Assembly: GCA_946480925.1 (NCBI GenBank)
Contig: CAMLLU010000001.1
Location: 1 to 64,000 of the forward strand
Length of the DNA stretch: 64,000 nucleotides
Source of the DNA: an uncultured Rivibacter sp.
Lineage (GTDB): Bacteria > Pseudomonadota > Gammaproteobacteria > Burkholderiales > Burkholderiaceae
Direction: 5' to 3'
Shown here: positions 9,158 through 18,087 of the stretch, in pieces
How the letters are laid out: each line of letters starts with the position of its first letter
Numbering within the stretch: the first letter of the stretch is position 1
Position numbers and translations under genes: made by a program
The notes under the pieces: generated by a model
What the model saw: only the letters and a program-made list of their open reading frames with translations
The model's database searches: none
What the model was told of the DNA's origin: nothing

Positions 9158-9889
9158 ATGAGCACGTTCGAGCGCACGGGAGGCCGTGCCGCGGATGCTT
9201 TGCGTCCCATCACCATCACGCGTCGCTACACGAAGCACGCCGAAGGCTCGGTGCTGATCGAGTTTGGCGAGACCAAGGTGCTGTGCACCGCATCGGTCGA
9301 AGAAAGAGTGCCGCCGCACAAGAAGGGCAGCGGTGAAGGCTGGGTGACGGCCGAGTACGGCATGCTGCCGCGATCGACCCACACGCGCAGCGACCGCGAA
9401 GCGGCGCGCGGCAAGCAAAGCGGGCGCACGCAGGAGATCCAGCGCCTGATCGGGCGTTCGCTGCGTGCGGTGTTCGACCTGACGGCGCTGGGCGAGCGCA
9501 CGATCCAGCTCGACTGCGACGTGATCCAGGCCGACGGCGGCACGCGCACCGCTGCCATCACCGGTGCCTACGTGGCGGCGCACGATGCGGTGAGCTGGCT
9601 GCTGGCGCAAGGCAAGATCGAGCGCAGCCCGATCCGCGAAGCGGTGGCCGCAGTGTCGGTGGGCATCGTGGGAGGCACGCCGGTGCTGGACCTCGAGTAC
9701 GTCGAAGACGTGGACTGCGATACCGACATGAACGTCGTGATGACCGGCAGCGGCGGTTTTGTCGAAGTGCAGGGCACCGCCGAAGGCACGCCGTTCTCTC
9801 GTGCCGAGATGGACCGGCTGCTGGCACTGGCCGATGCGGGCATCCGGCAGCTCGTGGCGGCGCAGAAGGCGGCTCTGGAGCGGCCATGA
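9158..9889 (+). CDS. rph: Ribonuclease PH
   Basis: The 243-aa phosphorolytic 3'-5' exoribonuclease trims tRNA 3' ends. Visible family blocks are [20 protein letters not shown] at the N-terminus, [18 protein letters not shown] (phosphate- and RNA-binding) near residue 67, [18 protein letters not shown] and [11 protein letters not shown]. The length matches RNase PH of other beta-proteobacteria. It is followed by rdgB and hemW, a conserved order. Confidence 0.97.
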   Translation: MSTFERTGGRAADALRPITITRRYTKHAEGSVLIEFGETKVLCTASVEERVPPHKKGSGEGWVTAEYGMLPRSTHTRSDREAARGKQSGRTQEIQRLIGRSLRAVFDLTALGERTIQLDCDVIQADGGTRTAAITGAYVAAHDAVSWLLAQGKIERSPIREAVAAVSVGIVGGTPVLDLEYVEDVDCDTDMNVVMTGSGGFVEVQGTAEGTPFSRAEMDRLLALADAGIRQLVAAQKAALERP

Positions 9890-9974
9890 CGCGGGCCGCC
9901 GCCTCGGGCCGCCTCAAGCGAGGCCCGTTCTTCTTGGTGGAGTGGGCAGCTTACTCACCGGTCGAGGGGGCATC

Positions 9975-10601
9975 GTGACCCGTCTGGTGCTCGCTTCCAA
10001 CAACGTGAAGAAGCTCAAGGAGCTGGCCGCGCTGTTCGGGCCGGCAGGCCATGAGCTGATGACGCAAGGGGCGCTGGGCATTGCCGAGGTCGACGAGCCT
10101 CACGTCACCTTCATCGAAAACGCGCTGGCCAAGGCTCGGCATGCAGCGCGGGCTTGCAATGGCGCGGCAATCGCCGACGACTCCGGGCTGTGTGTCGATG
10201 CGCTCGGCGGCGCGCCGGGCGTGCAGTCGGCCCATTTCGCAAGCGTCGAGCGCACCGAGGCCGACCGCGAACGGCATCGCGCGTTGCAGGACGCTGCCAA
10301 CAACCGCCTGCTGCTCGAACGCCTGCAGGGCGCCGCAACGCGTTCCGCGCGTTTCGTCAGCACGCTCGTCGCGGTGCGCCATGCGGATGACCCCGAGCCG
10401 CTGGTGGCGGTGGGCCGCTGGCCGGGCGAGATCCTGGAGGCGCTGCGCGGTGAAGGTGGCTTCGGCTACGACCCGCTGATGTTCATCCCGGCACTTGGGC
10501 GCACCGTGGCCGAGCTCGATGCCGACACGAAGAACCGCCACAGCCACCGGGCGTTGGCCGCGGGCGAGATGTTGCGGCTGATGCAGGCGCACTGGCGCTG
10601 A
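9975..10601 (+). CDS. rdgB: dITP/XTP pyrophosphatase (RdgB/HAM1)
   Basis: The 208-aa enzyme hydrolyses non-canonical purine nucleotides (dITP, XTP) and so keeps them out of DNA. It starts TRLVLASNNVKKLKEL after a GTG at 9975. It has IADDSGLCVDALGGAPGVQSA, the substrate-binding signature, and GEGGFGYDPLMFIP near residue 155. GTG is chosen because the family start SNNxxKxxE follows directly. The frame is open far upstream, but that stretch overlaps rph. Confidence 0.95.
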   Translation: MTRLVLASNNVKKLKELAALFGPAGHELMTQGALGIAEVDEPHVTFIENALAKARHAARACNGAAIADDSGLCVDALGGAPGVQSAHFASVERTEADRERHRALQDAANNRLLLERLQGAATRSARFVSTLVAVRHADDPEPLVAVGRWPGEILEALRGEGGFGYDPLMFIPALGRTVAELDADTKNRHSHRALAAGEMLRLMQAHWR

Positions 10602-10611
10602 GGCTGCTGTC

Positions 10612-11799
10612 ATGTCCGTCGCCTCGCTCTGGCGCCCCGGCACGCTGAACCTCGCTGCCCTGCCGCCGCTGGCGCTGTACGTGCACCTGCCGTGGTGCCT
10701 GCAGAAGTGCCCGTACTGCGATTTCAACTCGCACGAATGGCGCGAAGGCGGCGAACCGCCCGAAGCGCGCTACCTCGAGGCCTTGCGTGCCGATCTCGAA
10801 GCGGCGCTGCCTGGCATCTGGGGCCGGCGCATCGTGTCGGTCTTCATCGGCGGCGGGACGCCCAGCCTCTTTTCGCCAGACAGCATCGAGCGCCTGTTGG
10901 CCGACGTGCGTGCCCGGCTGCCGTTGGAGCCGGGTTGCGAGATCACGCTCGAGGCCAACCCCGGCACCTTCGAGCGTGAGCGTTTCAAAGCCTTCCGCGA
11001 CGCCGGCGTGACGCGGCTGTCGATCGGCGTGCAGAGCTTCAACGATGCAAAGCTCAAGGCGCTGGGCCGCGTGCACGATCGCGCGCAAGCCATTGCTGCA
11101 GTGGAGGAAGCGCAGGCATCGTTCGAGACCTTCAACCTCGACCTCATGTATGCCCTGCCGGGCCAGAGCGTGGCTGAGCTGGAAGCCGATGTCGCGCAGG
11201 CGCTGGCGTTCGAGCCGCCGCACCTCTCGGTCTACCACCTCACCATCGAGCCGAACACGATGTTTGCGAAGCACCCGCCGAAGGTGCCGGACGACGACAC
11301 CGCGTTCGACATGCTCGACCGCATCACCGCGCGCACCGCGACAACAGGGTTGGAGCGCTATGAGATCTCGGCTTATGCAAAGCTCGGCCACCGCTGCCTC
11401 CACAACCTCAACTACTGGCAGTTCGGCGACTACCTGGGCATTGGGGCCGGCGCACATTCGAAGCTGAGCTTTGCGCACCGCATCGTGCGGCAGGTGCGCT
11501 GGCGGGAGCCGGTGGCCTACATGCAAAAGGCGCTCGTCGGCGAAGCCGTGTCGAACGAACACGAGGTGGCGAGTGCCGATCTGCCGTTCGAGTACATGCT
11601 CAATGCACTGCGCCTGAAAGAGGGGTTCGAGCTGGCACGCTTTTCGGAGTGCACCGGGCTGCCCATCACTGCGATCCAGCGGGCGCTGAACGAAGCCGAG
11701 TCCAAGGGACTGCTGGCGCGCGACCTGCAACGCGCATGGCCGACCGAGCGGGGCTTCGATTTCCTGAGCGACCTGCAGTCGCTGTTCCTCCCTCGATAG
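10612..11799 (+). CDS. hemW: Heme chaperone / radical SAM protein HemW
   Basis: The 395-aa radical SAM protein has the cluster motif CLQKCPYCDF near residue 30, then IGGGTPSL and LSIGVQSFND, both typical of HemW (formerly called HemN-like). The C-terminal HemN domain contains LKEGFELARF. HemW carries heme to membrane acceptors. Proteins of this branch lack the extra cysteine of true coproporphyrinogen dehydrogenase: the motif here is CxxxCxxC followed by DF. It begins 10 nt after rdgB, so co-transcription is likely. Confidence 0.94.
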   Translation: MSVASLWRPGTLNLAALPPLALYVHLPWCLQKCPYCDFNSHEWREGGEPPEARYLEALRADLEAALPGIWGRRIVSVFIGGGTPSLFSPDSIERLLADVRARLPLEPGCEITLEANPGTFERERFKAFRDAGVTRLSIGVQSFNDAKLKALGRVHDRAQAIAAVEEAQASFETFNLDLMYALPGQSVAELEADVAQALAFEPPHLSVYHLTIEPNTMFAKHPPKVPDDDTAFDMLDRITARTATTGLERYEISAYAKLGHRCLHNLNYWQFGDYLGIGAGAHSKLSFAHRIVRQVRWREPVAYMQKALVGEAVSNEHEVASADLPFEYMLNALRLKEGFELARFSECTGLPITAIQRALNEAESKGLLARDLQRAWPTERGFDFLSDLQSLFLPR

Positions 11800-11802
11800 C
11801 GG

Positions 11803-12720
11803 TCAGGCTGCACTGCCGCCCATCGTGCGGCGCGATCGCTCCATTTCTTCGAACAGCCATTCGCGCAAGGCCGCCAGCGGCGGCCAAGTCTTGAGCCCGG
11901 GTGGGTAGGCGAGGTGGTAGCTGTAGACGCCTTCCATCGTGATGGCGCGCGGCGAGAGCTTCACCAGCCGCCGCTCGGCCAGCGCGTCGGCGGCCAGCAG
12001 TTCGCGCGTGAGCGCGATGCCCAGGCCTTGTTCGGCGGCCTGCAGCATCAGCCCCATGTCGTTGAAGTCCGCCACCGGCACGAGGCGCTTGCGGATGCCA
12101 CCAGCCAGGAACCATTGCTGCCACCAGTCCACGTCGCCCAGCAACGGTTCGTCCGCCAGCGCGGACTCCGGCGCGTCGCGCAGGCGCAGGCCCGTGGCGG
12201 GCGTGCCCACCACGACGAAGGGCGAGTCCGCGAGGCGCTCGTTGTCGAGCCCGGCCCATGGGCCGCGCCCCTGGCGTATGGCGGCATGGAAGCCCTCGCG
12301 ATGCAAGTCGATCACCTGATGTGAGATGTGCAGCTCGAGCGCGGTGTCGGGGTGGCGCTCACGCCAGCGGCCCATGCGCGGCATCAGCCAATGCTGGGCG
12401 AACGAGGGCAGGGTTGTCAGCCTCAGCGTGAGTTCACGGCTGCCGTGTGCGGCCATTGCGCGCAGCACCGCGTCGTCGAGGTGGGCCATCGCGTGCTCCA
12501 CGCCCTCCAGCAGCGACAGGCCCGCCGGGTTGAGCGCGATGCGTCGCCCATGTCGGCGAAACAGTGGGAAGCCGAGTTGTTCTTCCAGCCCGCGGATCTG
12601 CTGGCTCACCGCGCTGTGCGTGAGGTTCAGCTCCTCGGCCGCGGCCCGCAGGTTCTGCAGGCGCGCAGCGGCCCGGAAGGCGGCGAGGTTCTGCAGGGGG
12701 AGTCTGGGAAGGCGAGCCAT
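11803..12720 (-). CDS. LysR-family regulator, GcvA-like
   Basis: The 305-aa protein has an N-terminal winged helix-turn-helix (LPLQNLAAFRAAARLQNLRAA, then LTHSAVSQQIRGLEEQLG). The substrate-binding domain is of the GcvA/AmpR type (ELTLRLTTLPSFAQHWLMPR near residue 95). It is convergent with hemW, 3 bp apart, and divergent from the small DUF1127-like gene at 12822. The short intergenic region has inverted TTGGTaa-type sequences that may be its operator. Its effector and targets cannot be read from sequence. Confidence 0.9.
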   Translation of the reverse strand: MARLPRLPLQNLAAFRAAARLQNLRAAAEELNLTHSAVSQQIRGLEEQLGFPLFRRHGRRIALNPAGLSLLEGVEHAMAHLDDAVLRAMAAHGSRELTLRLTTLPSFAQHWLMPRMGRWRERHPDTALELHISHQVIDLHREGFHAAIRQGRGPWAGLDNERLADSPFVVVGTPATGLRLRDAPESALADEPLLGDVDWWQQWFLAGGIRKRLVPVADFNDMGLMLQAAEQGLGIALTRELLAADALAERRLVKLSPRAITMEGVYSYHLAYPPGLKTWPPLAALREWLFEEMERSRRTMGGSAA

Positions 12721-12821
12721 GCTGGTAAGAATAACTGACCAACCAAGGCAGAACTTGTCGATTCCCTACGGGGCACTGGGTAACTACGCTTACCAACAAC
12801 CCGATCGACCTGGAGCCTGAC

Positions 12822-13118
12822 ATGAACGACTGTTCTTCGCCTGCATTGCCCCGACCCGTTCCACTGGCGCGGCCGTTCGCGCGACGTATGGCCGACGGCT
12901 GGCTGGCGCTGAAGGGCTGGTGGAGCGAACGTGCGCGGCGGCGGCGCGATGCTCGCGAGATCAACGCCGCGGCAGACCTGAACGAAGCGATGTTGCGCGA
13001 CATCGGTGCGCCGGAGTGGCTGCTGGCCCAGGCCGAAGCACGGCGCGAGGCGCAGCTGCAGCGGCTGCATGAAGCGCGGCTCGGGCTGGAACACCGCCCG
13101 CTCGGTGAGCGTTGGTAG
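12822..13118 (+). CDS. Small DUF1127-like protein
   Basis: This 98-aa, arginine-rich protein contains WWSERARRRRDAREI and then LNEAMLRDIGAPEWL, the DUF1127 signature (L.D.LLRDIGl). Members are small basic proteins; some bind RNA or are linked to phosphate and stress responses. It is transcribed divergently from the LysR gene 101 bp away, which may make it that regulator's target. This is an inference from position only. Confidence 0.75.
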   Translation: MNDCSSPALPRPVPLARPFARRMADGWLALKGWWSERARRRRDAREINAAADLNEAMLRDIGAPEWLLAQAEARREAQLQRLHEARLGLEHRPLGERW

Positions 13119-13154
13119 GCGGACGAAGCGCGCCGGCGTGACCGGCGCGCAGGT

Positions 13155-14240
13155 TCAAACGCGGCTCAGCGACGTGCCCGCCGTGCTGCGCAGCCGCTCG
13201 ATGAGATGCTGCGCGATGTCGCCCAACGGCAGCACCTCGTGCGTGGCGCCCGCGGCGATGGCTTCGCGCGGCATGCCGAACACCACGCAGGTGGCTTCGT
13301 CCTGCGCCACGCAGTAGGCGCCGGCGTCGCGCATTTCGCGCATCGCCTTCGCGCCGTCGGCGCCCATGCCGGTGAGCATGACGGCCAGTGCGTTGGGGCC
13401 CACCACGCGTGCCGCCGACTTGAACAGCACCTCCACGCTGGGCATGTGGCGGTTCACCGGCTCGCCCACCTGCACGCGGGCGATGTAGTTGGCGCCCGAG
13501 CGCTCCACGCTCAAGTGCTGGCCGCCCGGGGCGATGTAGGCATGGCCGGGCAGGATGCGCTCGCCATCGGTCGCTTCCTTCACGCGGATGCGGCACAGCC
13601 CGTCCAGCCGCGCCGAATAGCTCTTCGTGAAGCCCGGCGGCATGTGCTGCGTGATCACCACCGCCGGAAAGTCCGGCGGCAGCTGGCGCAGCACTTCCTT
13701 GGTGGCTTCTGTGCCGCCGGTGGAGGCGCCGATGAAGAGAATCTTCTCGGTGGACAGGCGCCCGAGCGAAGCCACCGGGCTCGCCGGCTTGGCCGCGCCG
13801 GGAGCGGCTGCTGCAGGAGCCGCTGGCAGCTTCTTCACCTGTGCCCTGGCCGCGATGCGGATCTTGTCGGTGATGTCCTGGCCCAGGAAGCGCAAGCCGT
13901 CGGAGATGCCCACCTTGGGCTTGGCGACGAAGTCCACCGCGCCCAGCTCCAGCGCGCGCAGCGTCACGTCGGCGCCACGCTCGGTCAGCGTCGAGACCAT
14001 CACCACCGGCATGGGGCGCAGGCGCATCAGCTTCGACAGGAAGTCGATGCCGTCCATGCGCGGCATCTCCACGTCGAGCGTGATCACGTCCGGGTCGAGG
14101 TTGCGGATCATCTCGCGGGCCACGAACGGGTCGCTGGCCGCGCCGATGCACTCCATGTCCGGCTGGCGGTTGATGATCTCGGTGAGCAGGCTGCGCACCA
14201 GCGCCGAGTCGTCCACCACCACCACGCGGGTCTTAGGCAT
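13155..14240 (-). CDS. cheB: Chemotaxis response regulator protein-glutamate methylesterase
   Basis: The 361-aa protein removes methyl groups from chemoreceptors. The receiver domain starts [14 protein letters not shown] with the phospho-acceptor in [13 protein letters not shown] (Asp near residue 56). The methylesterase domain has [11 protein letters not shown] (nucleophile Ser near 178), TQHMPPGF (catalytic His) and [10 protein letters not shown] (catalytic Asp). The start ATG 14240 places the receiver directly at the N-terminus. It is last in the order cheR-cheD-cheB, with 38 bp after cheD. No cheA or cheW lies in the window. Confidence 0.96.
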   Translation of the reverse strand: MPKTRVVVVDDSALVRSLLTEIINRQPDMECIGAASDPFVAREMIRNLDPDVITLDVEMPRMDGIDFLSKLMRLRPMPVVMVSTLTERGADVTLRALELGAVDFVAKPKVGISDGLRFLGQDITDKIRIAARAQVKKLPAAPAAAAPGAAKPASPVASLGRLSTEKILFIGASTGGTEATKEVLRQLPPDFPAVVITQHMPPGFTKSYSARLDGLCRIRVKEATDGERILPGHAYIAPGGQHLSVERSGANYIARVQVGEPVNRHMPSVEVLFKSAARVVGPNALAVMLTGMGADGAKAMREMRDAGAYCVAQDEATCVVFGMPREAIAAGATHEVLPLGDIAQHLIERLRSTAGTSLSRV

Positions 14241-14278
14241 GAGGTCTCCCGTTCCTTGTGTCTTTGCGAGGCGTGAGC

Positions 14279-14959
14279 TCAGAAAAGGTCGATGGAGCCG
14301 CCGCCCGTGCTGGCCGGCACCGCGCGCTGCGCGGCGGCGCGGTCCTGCGCCACCAGCGCATCGGTATTGGTGGGCGCCAGTCGCTTCACCATGGCCTTGC
14401 CGCTGGCCGGAAAGAAGCACACCTTGCGTGGGTAGACGTCCATCACGTCCTTGCTCACCACAGGGATGCGCTCCGTCTTCAGGTAGTCGAGCACGAACTC
14501 GGTGTTGCGCTCGCCGACGTTGATGCTGTTCATGCCGCTGATCACCGCGCCGCCGCCGAACACCTTGGCTTCGAGCGTGAGGCGCGAGGCGCCCTTTTTC
14601 ATGAGCTCGTTGATCAGCAGTTCCATCGCATACGAGCCGTAGCGGCCCGAGTCGACGCCGGCCGCGCCTTCGGGCAGCATGAAGTGGTTCATGCCGCCGA
14701 TGCGGCGTTCACGGTCCCACAGGCACGCGGCGATGCACGAGCCCAGCGTGGTCATGATGAGGATGTCCTCGTGGTGCACGAAGTACTCGCCGGGCAGCAC
14801 CTTCACCGCGTCGGCCTTGAAGTGCGCCTCGTAGAAGAAGAATGAGGCTTCGCCGGGCTTGCGCGGCTGGGCCTTGAGCTCGTCGATGCGAGACAGCGCC
14901 GGGCGCAGGCCCGGCAACTGTGTGGAGGCGGTACGGGTCGAGGAAGATGTGGCAAGCAT
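14279..14959 (-). CDS. cheD: Chemoreceptor glutamine deamidase
   Basis: The 226-aa protein deamidates glutamines in chemoreceptors. The catalytic Cys lies in [13 protein letters not shown] (near residue 74) and the catalytic His in [11 protein letters not shown]. The block [19 protein letters not shown] also matches the family. The N-terminal 30 and C-terminal 25 residues are variable. It lies between cheR (12 bp) and cheB (38 bp) in one operon. Confidence 0.95.
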   Translation of the reverse strand: MLATSSSTRTASTQLPGLRPALSRIDELKAQPRKPGEASFFFYEAHFKADAVKVLPGEYFVHHEDILIMTTLGSCIAACLWDRERRIGGMNHFMLPEGAAGVDSGRYGSYAMELLINELMKKGASRLTLEAKVFGGGAVISGMNSINVGERNTEFVLDYLKTERIPVVSKDVMDVYPRKVCFFPASGKAMVKRLAPTNTDALVAQDRAAAQRAVPASTGGGSIDLF

Positions 14960-14971
14960 GGTGATGAAGGC

Positions 14972-15844
14972 TCAAACCCGTTCGTAGACTGTCTTGCCGC
15001 GCAGCCTGAACAGCTGCCTGGCTTCTGTGAAATTTTCGGAATGGCCCACGAACAACAAGCCATCGCTGCGCATCACCCGGTGGATGCGCTCCAGCACCTT
15101 CAGCTGAGTGGGCGCATCGAAATAGATCATCACGTTGCGGCAGAACACGATGTCGAAGGGCTCGCCCAGCGACCACTGCGTGCTCATCAGGTTGAAGGTG
15201 CGGAACTCGATCAGCCTTGCCAGCTCGGGCTTCACGCGGATGCTGCCTTCGTTGGCGCCGCGGCCGCGCAGGAAATGCTGCTTCAGCCGCTCCATGTTCA
15301 GGCCGCGCGAGTCCGCGCTGTAGACGCCTCGGCTGGCCGTGGCCAGTACCTTGGTGTCGATGTCGCTGGCGAGGATCTTCACGTTGGCTGATGGGCTCAG
15401 CGCTTCCACCGCGGTCATTGCCAGTGAATAGGGCTCTTCGCCGGTGGAGGCTGCGTTGCACCAGATGCGCAGCGGCCGGCCGGCGCGCTGCTTCAGTGCC
15501 TGGGCCAGCATCGTGAAGTGATGTTCTTCACGGAAGAACGAAGTCAGGTTGGTGGTCAGGCAGTTGATGAACTCCTGCCACTCGGCCTCGGCCGAAGCGC
15601 CGGACGCCTGCTCCAGCCACTGCAGGTAGTCGCTGAACGAGCGGTGGCCGGTTTCACGCAGGCGGCGCGACAGGCGGCTGTAGACCATGGCCTGCTTGCC
15701 CGCATGCAGGCTGATGCCGGCGCGCTGGTAGATGAGCGTGCGCACCCGCTCGAAGTCCTTGACGTCGAAGCTGAATTCACGGTCCGCCGTGGAGGTGGCG
15801 GCCAGCAGGTCGGCGGAGAAGGCGGGGGACAGCACGGCGCTCAT
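14972..15844 (-). CDS. cheR: Chemotaxis protein methyltransferase
   Basis: The 290-aa enzyme methylates receptor glutamates with S-adenosylmethionine. The N-terminal helical domain contains RTLIYQRAGISLHAGKQAMV and NLTSFFREEHHF. The SAM-binding domain has RIWCNAASTGEEPYSLAM and DIVFCRNVMIYFD. It is first in the cheR-cheD-cheB operon. A promoter of the sigma-28 type lies about 65 bp upstream. Confidence 0.96.
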   Translation of the reverse strand: MSAVLSPAFSADLLAATSTADREFSFDVKDFERVRTLIYQRAGISLHAGKQAMVYSRLSRRLRETGHRSFSDYLQWLEQASGASAEAEWQEFINCLTTNLTSFFREEHHFTMLAQALKQRAGRPLRIWCNAASTGEEPYSLAMTAVEALSPSANVKILASDIDTKVLATASRGVYSADSRGLNMERLKQHFLRGRGANEGSIRVKPELARLIEFRTFNLMSTQWSLGEPFDIVFCRNVMIYFDAPTQLKVLERIHRVMRSDGLLFVGHSENFTEARQLFRLRGKTVYERV

Positions 15845-15910
15845 TGGAGGTGGTGGGCGGGTGGGCTGGGGGCGGGCGGCTGCGGACGAAGATGGGTTCG
15901 ATCTGCAGGG

Positions 15911-15937
15911 TTATCGGCCCCAGTGTGGAAAGCTTGA
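15911..15937 (-). promoter_or_regulatory. Sigma-28 (FliA) promoter for cheR-cheD-cheB
   Basis: On the minus strand the sequence is TCAAGCTT, 11 bases, then GCCGATAA. The -10 half equals the FliA consensus exactly, the spacing is exact, and the -35 half matches 6 of 8 bases of TAAAGTTT. It lies 67 bp before the cheR start. FliA control fits late flagellar/chemotaxis genes. Confidence 0.75.
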
Positions 15938-16017
15938 GCGGGCCCAAAACGCGGAGATGTTGGCGGTTTGCGGCCCAGTTCTCCCCCTTTGGAGGGGGGG
16001 GGCGCTGATAGACTGAA

Positions 16018-16767
16018 TTGCATACCCAGCAGTCCATTTCCATCGTGCCTCCCGATTCCTCTACGCCTGCGCCTGCCCTCAAGCTCGAGCTGGCGCTCCA
16101 GTTGCTGCGCCAGTCCGGGCAGGCGCTGCCGGAAGGGCTGGTCGAGGGCTCGCCGGAATGGATGCAGGCGCTGGTCGATGCGCTGTGCGACATGTCCAGC
16201 CGCGATGCGCTCACGGGCCTCGCGAACCGCCGCCACTTCGAGATGACGCTCGAAAGCGAGATCGACCGCGTGGCGCGCGCGGGCGAGCCGGCCCTGGTGC
16301 TGCTGCTCGACATCGACCACTTCAAGCAGGTCAACGACAGCTATGGCCACGCGGCTGGCGATCGCGTGCTGCAAGGCGTGGCCGGTGTACTGCGCGAGTG
16401 CATGCGCCCCATGGACACCGTGGCCCGCATCGGTGGTGAGGAATTCGCGGCCATCCTGCCCAACTGTCGCCCGGCGTTCGGCCAGGCGGTGGCCGAGCGC
16501 ATCTTGAAGCGCGTGGCCAACCGTGCGATCGAGATCGCGCCGGGGCAGGTGATCCGCGTGACCGTCAGCACGGGCGGTGCCTATGCGCCGCAATGGGTGC
16601 GTTCCTCGACCAAGCTGTGGGTCGAGCGTGCCGACCAGCAGCTTTATCGCGCCAAGGCCGAAGGCCGAAACCGCGCCTGTCTCGAACAACCGCCGGTGTC
16701 GGTGGTCAGCCCCGAGGAGAAGGGCCTGCTCTTCGCCTTGTCGCCGGCCCCGATCCGCCATGTCTGA
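16018..16767 (+). CDS. Diguanylate cyclase (GGDEF domain)
   Basis: The protein of up to 249 aa makes cyclic di-GMP. A short N-terminal helix region precedes a GGDEF domain starting at DALTGLANRRHFE (near residue 65), with DIDHFKQVNDSYGHAAGD and the active-site loop RIGGEEFAA. The catalytic Glu residues are kept. The RxxD inhibitory-site motif is not obvious upstream of the loop. No sensory or membrane domain is present. The start is uncertain: TTG 16018 or GTG 16045, neither with a strong ribosome-binding site. The FlhG-like gene follows after 12 bp. Confidence 0.9.
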   Translation: MHTQQSISIVPPDSSTPAPALKLELALQLLRQSGQALPEGLVEGSPEWMQALVDALCDMSSRDALTGLANRRHFEMTLESEIDRVARAGEPALVLLLDIDHFKQVNDSYGHAAGDRVLQGVAGVLRECMRPMDTVARIGGEEFAAILPNCRPAFGQAVAERILKRVANRAIEIAPGQVIRVTVSTGGAYAPQWVRSSTKLWVERADQQLYRAKAEGRNRACLEQPPVSVVSPEEKGLLFALSPAPIRHV

Positions 16768-16779
16768 ACACAACTTCCA

Positions 16780-17592
16780 ATGACTCCCGCCCCCGCTCTC
16801 GAACCCGCCGATGCGGCGACGCTCGCGCCCAGCCGCCGCCGCGCGCGCATCACTGCCGTCACCAGCGGCAAGGGCGGGGTGGGCAAGACCTTCCTTTCGG
16901 CCAACCTCGCCGCAGCACTGGCAAGGCGCGGCCAGCGGGTGCTGGTGCTCGACGCCGACCTGGGCCTGGCCAACCTCGACGTGGTGCTGAACCTGCACCC
17001 CAAGATCACGCTGCACGACGTGTTTACCGGCAAGGCCTCGCTGGAGCAGGCCATCCTGCCCGCGCCGGGCGGCTTTTCGGTGCTGCTGGCGGGCTCGGGG
17101 CTGGTGGAGTATTCGCAGCTCACGCCGGTGGTGCGCGAGCAGTTGCTGCACATCATCAAGACCGTCACACCGCGTTTCGACCACGTGCTGCTCGACACCG
17201 GCGCCGGCATTTCCGACGTGGTGCTGTATGCACTGTCGCTGGCCGACGAGGTGATGGTGGTGGCCACGCCCGAACCCACCTCGCTGACCGACGCCTACGC
17301 CACCATCAAGGTGCTGGCCACGCAGCAGAAGCGCCTGGCCATCCACCTGACCGTGAACCAGGCCACGCGCCCGGGCGAAGGTCGCTCGGTGGCGCAGCAA
17401 CTGCAGCAGGTGGTCGATCGTTTCGTGGCGCCCAGCATCGGCGAGGCAGTCAAGCTCGAGTACATGGGCGAGGTGCCGGTGGATCCCGCGGTGCGGGAGG
17501 CCGTGCAAAAGCGCGTGCTGCTGCTCGAGGCCATGCCGGGCACCAGCGCGGCTCAGGCCGTGAACGCGCTCGCAGCAAAGATCGATCTCTGA
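16780..17592 (+). CDS. MinD/ParA-family ATPase, FlhG (FleN)-like
   Basis: The 270-aa protein has the deviant Walker A motif TSGKGGVGKTFLSANLA near residue 30, then VLVLDADLGLANLDVVL and VLLDTGAGISDVVL. These are typical of FlhG/FleN, which counts flagella and antagonises FlhF/FleQ. Its MinD-like C-terminal membrane helix is weak. It follows a diguanylate cyclase in the same direction, which suggests a motility role. It is not beside flhF or fliA, so it may be a paralogue with another cargo. Confidence 0.85.
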   Translation: MTPAPALEPADAATLAPSRRRARITAVTSGKGGVGKTFLSANLAAALARRGQRVLVLDADLGLANLDVVLNLHPKITLHDVFTGKASLEQAILPAPGGFSVLLAGSGLVEYSQLTPVVREQLLHIIKTVTPRFDHVLLDTGAGISDVVLYALSLADEVMVVATPEPTSLTDAYATIKVLATQQKRLAIHLTVNQATRPGEGRSVAQQLQQVVDRFVAPSIGEAVKLEYMGEVPVDPAVREAVQKRVLLLEAMPGTSAAQAVNALAAKIDL

Positions 17593-17616
17593 CCGATCTT
17601 TGACTCTTCGACAATA

Positions 17617-17650
17617 GTGACTGGTGACTCGTGACCAGTGACTCGTGAAT
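17617..17650 (+). repeat. Five-copy heptamer repeat GTGACYN
   Basis: GTGACTG, GTGACTC, GTGACCA, GTGACTC and GTGAATT begin at 17617, 17624, 17631, 17638 and 17645, exactly 7 bp apart. The last copy provides the GTG start codon of the truncated haemoglobin gene. A copy-number change would alter the leader length but not the reading frame of that gene. Confidence 0.85.
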
Positions 17651-18049
17651 TCAGAAGACAACTCCCAATCCACCACCGCCTTCGAATGGGTCGGCGGTGA
17701 AGCCGCGGTGCGCACGCTGGTCGATCGCTTCTACGACCTGATGGAGCTCGAGCCGGCCTATGCCGAGCTGCGGGCGTTGCACCCCACCACGCTCGAAGGC
17801 TCGCGCGACAAACTGTTCTGGTTCTTGTGCGGCTGGCTGGGCGGGCCCAACCACTACATCGACCGCTTCGGCCACCCGCGCCTGCGGGCGCGGCACCTGC
17901 CGTTTCCCATCGGCATCAAGGAGCGTGACCAGTGGCTCGCCTGCATGGACCAGGCGATGCACGAGGTGTCGCTGGACCCCGCGTTGATCAAGCGCCTGCA
18001 AGAGGCGTTTTTCGGCACCGCCGACTGGATGCGCAACAAAGGTGTGTGA
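17645..18049 (+). CDS. Group II truncated haemoglobin
   Basis: The 134-aa globin starts near FEWVGGEAAVRTLVDRFYDLM and has the group II features FLCGWLGGPNHYIDRFGHPRLRARHLPF, where the His after RAR is the probable proximal haem ligand, and WLACMDQAM. Such globins bind O2 or NO and serve in detoxification or oxygen handling. The apparent start is a GTG at 17645, inside a heptamer repeat, with no clear ribosome-binding site. The gene follows the FlhG-like ATPase by 52 bp. Confidence 0.92.
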   Translation: MNSEDNSQSTTAFEWVGGEAAVRTLVDRFYDLMELEPAYAELRALHPTTLEGSRDKLFWFLCGWLGGPNHYIDRFGHPRLRARHLPFPIGIKERDQWLACMDQAMHEVSLDPALIKRLQEAFFGTADWMRNKGV

Positions 18050-18087
18050 GGCGTTCGCGTCGGCGTGCGTTACGGCTGCTCTTTTCT

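Noticed and set aside
16780..17592. Calling the MinD-like ATPase the division-site MinD
   Set aside because: No minC or minE lies beside it, and the motif text is closer to FlhG/FleN.
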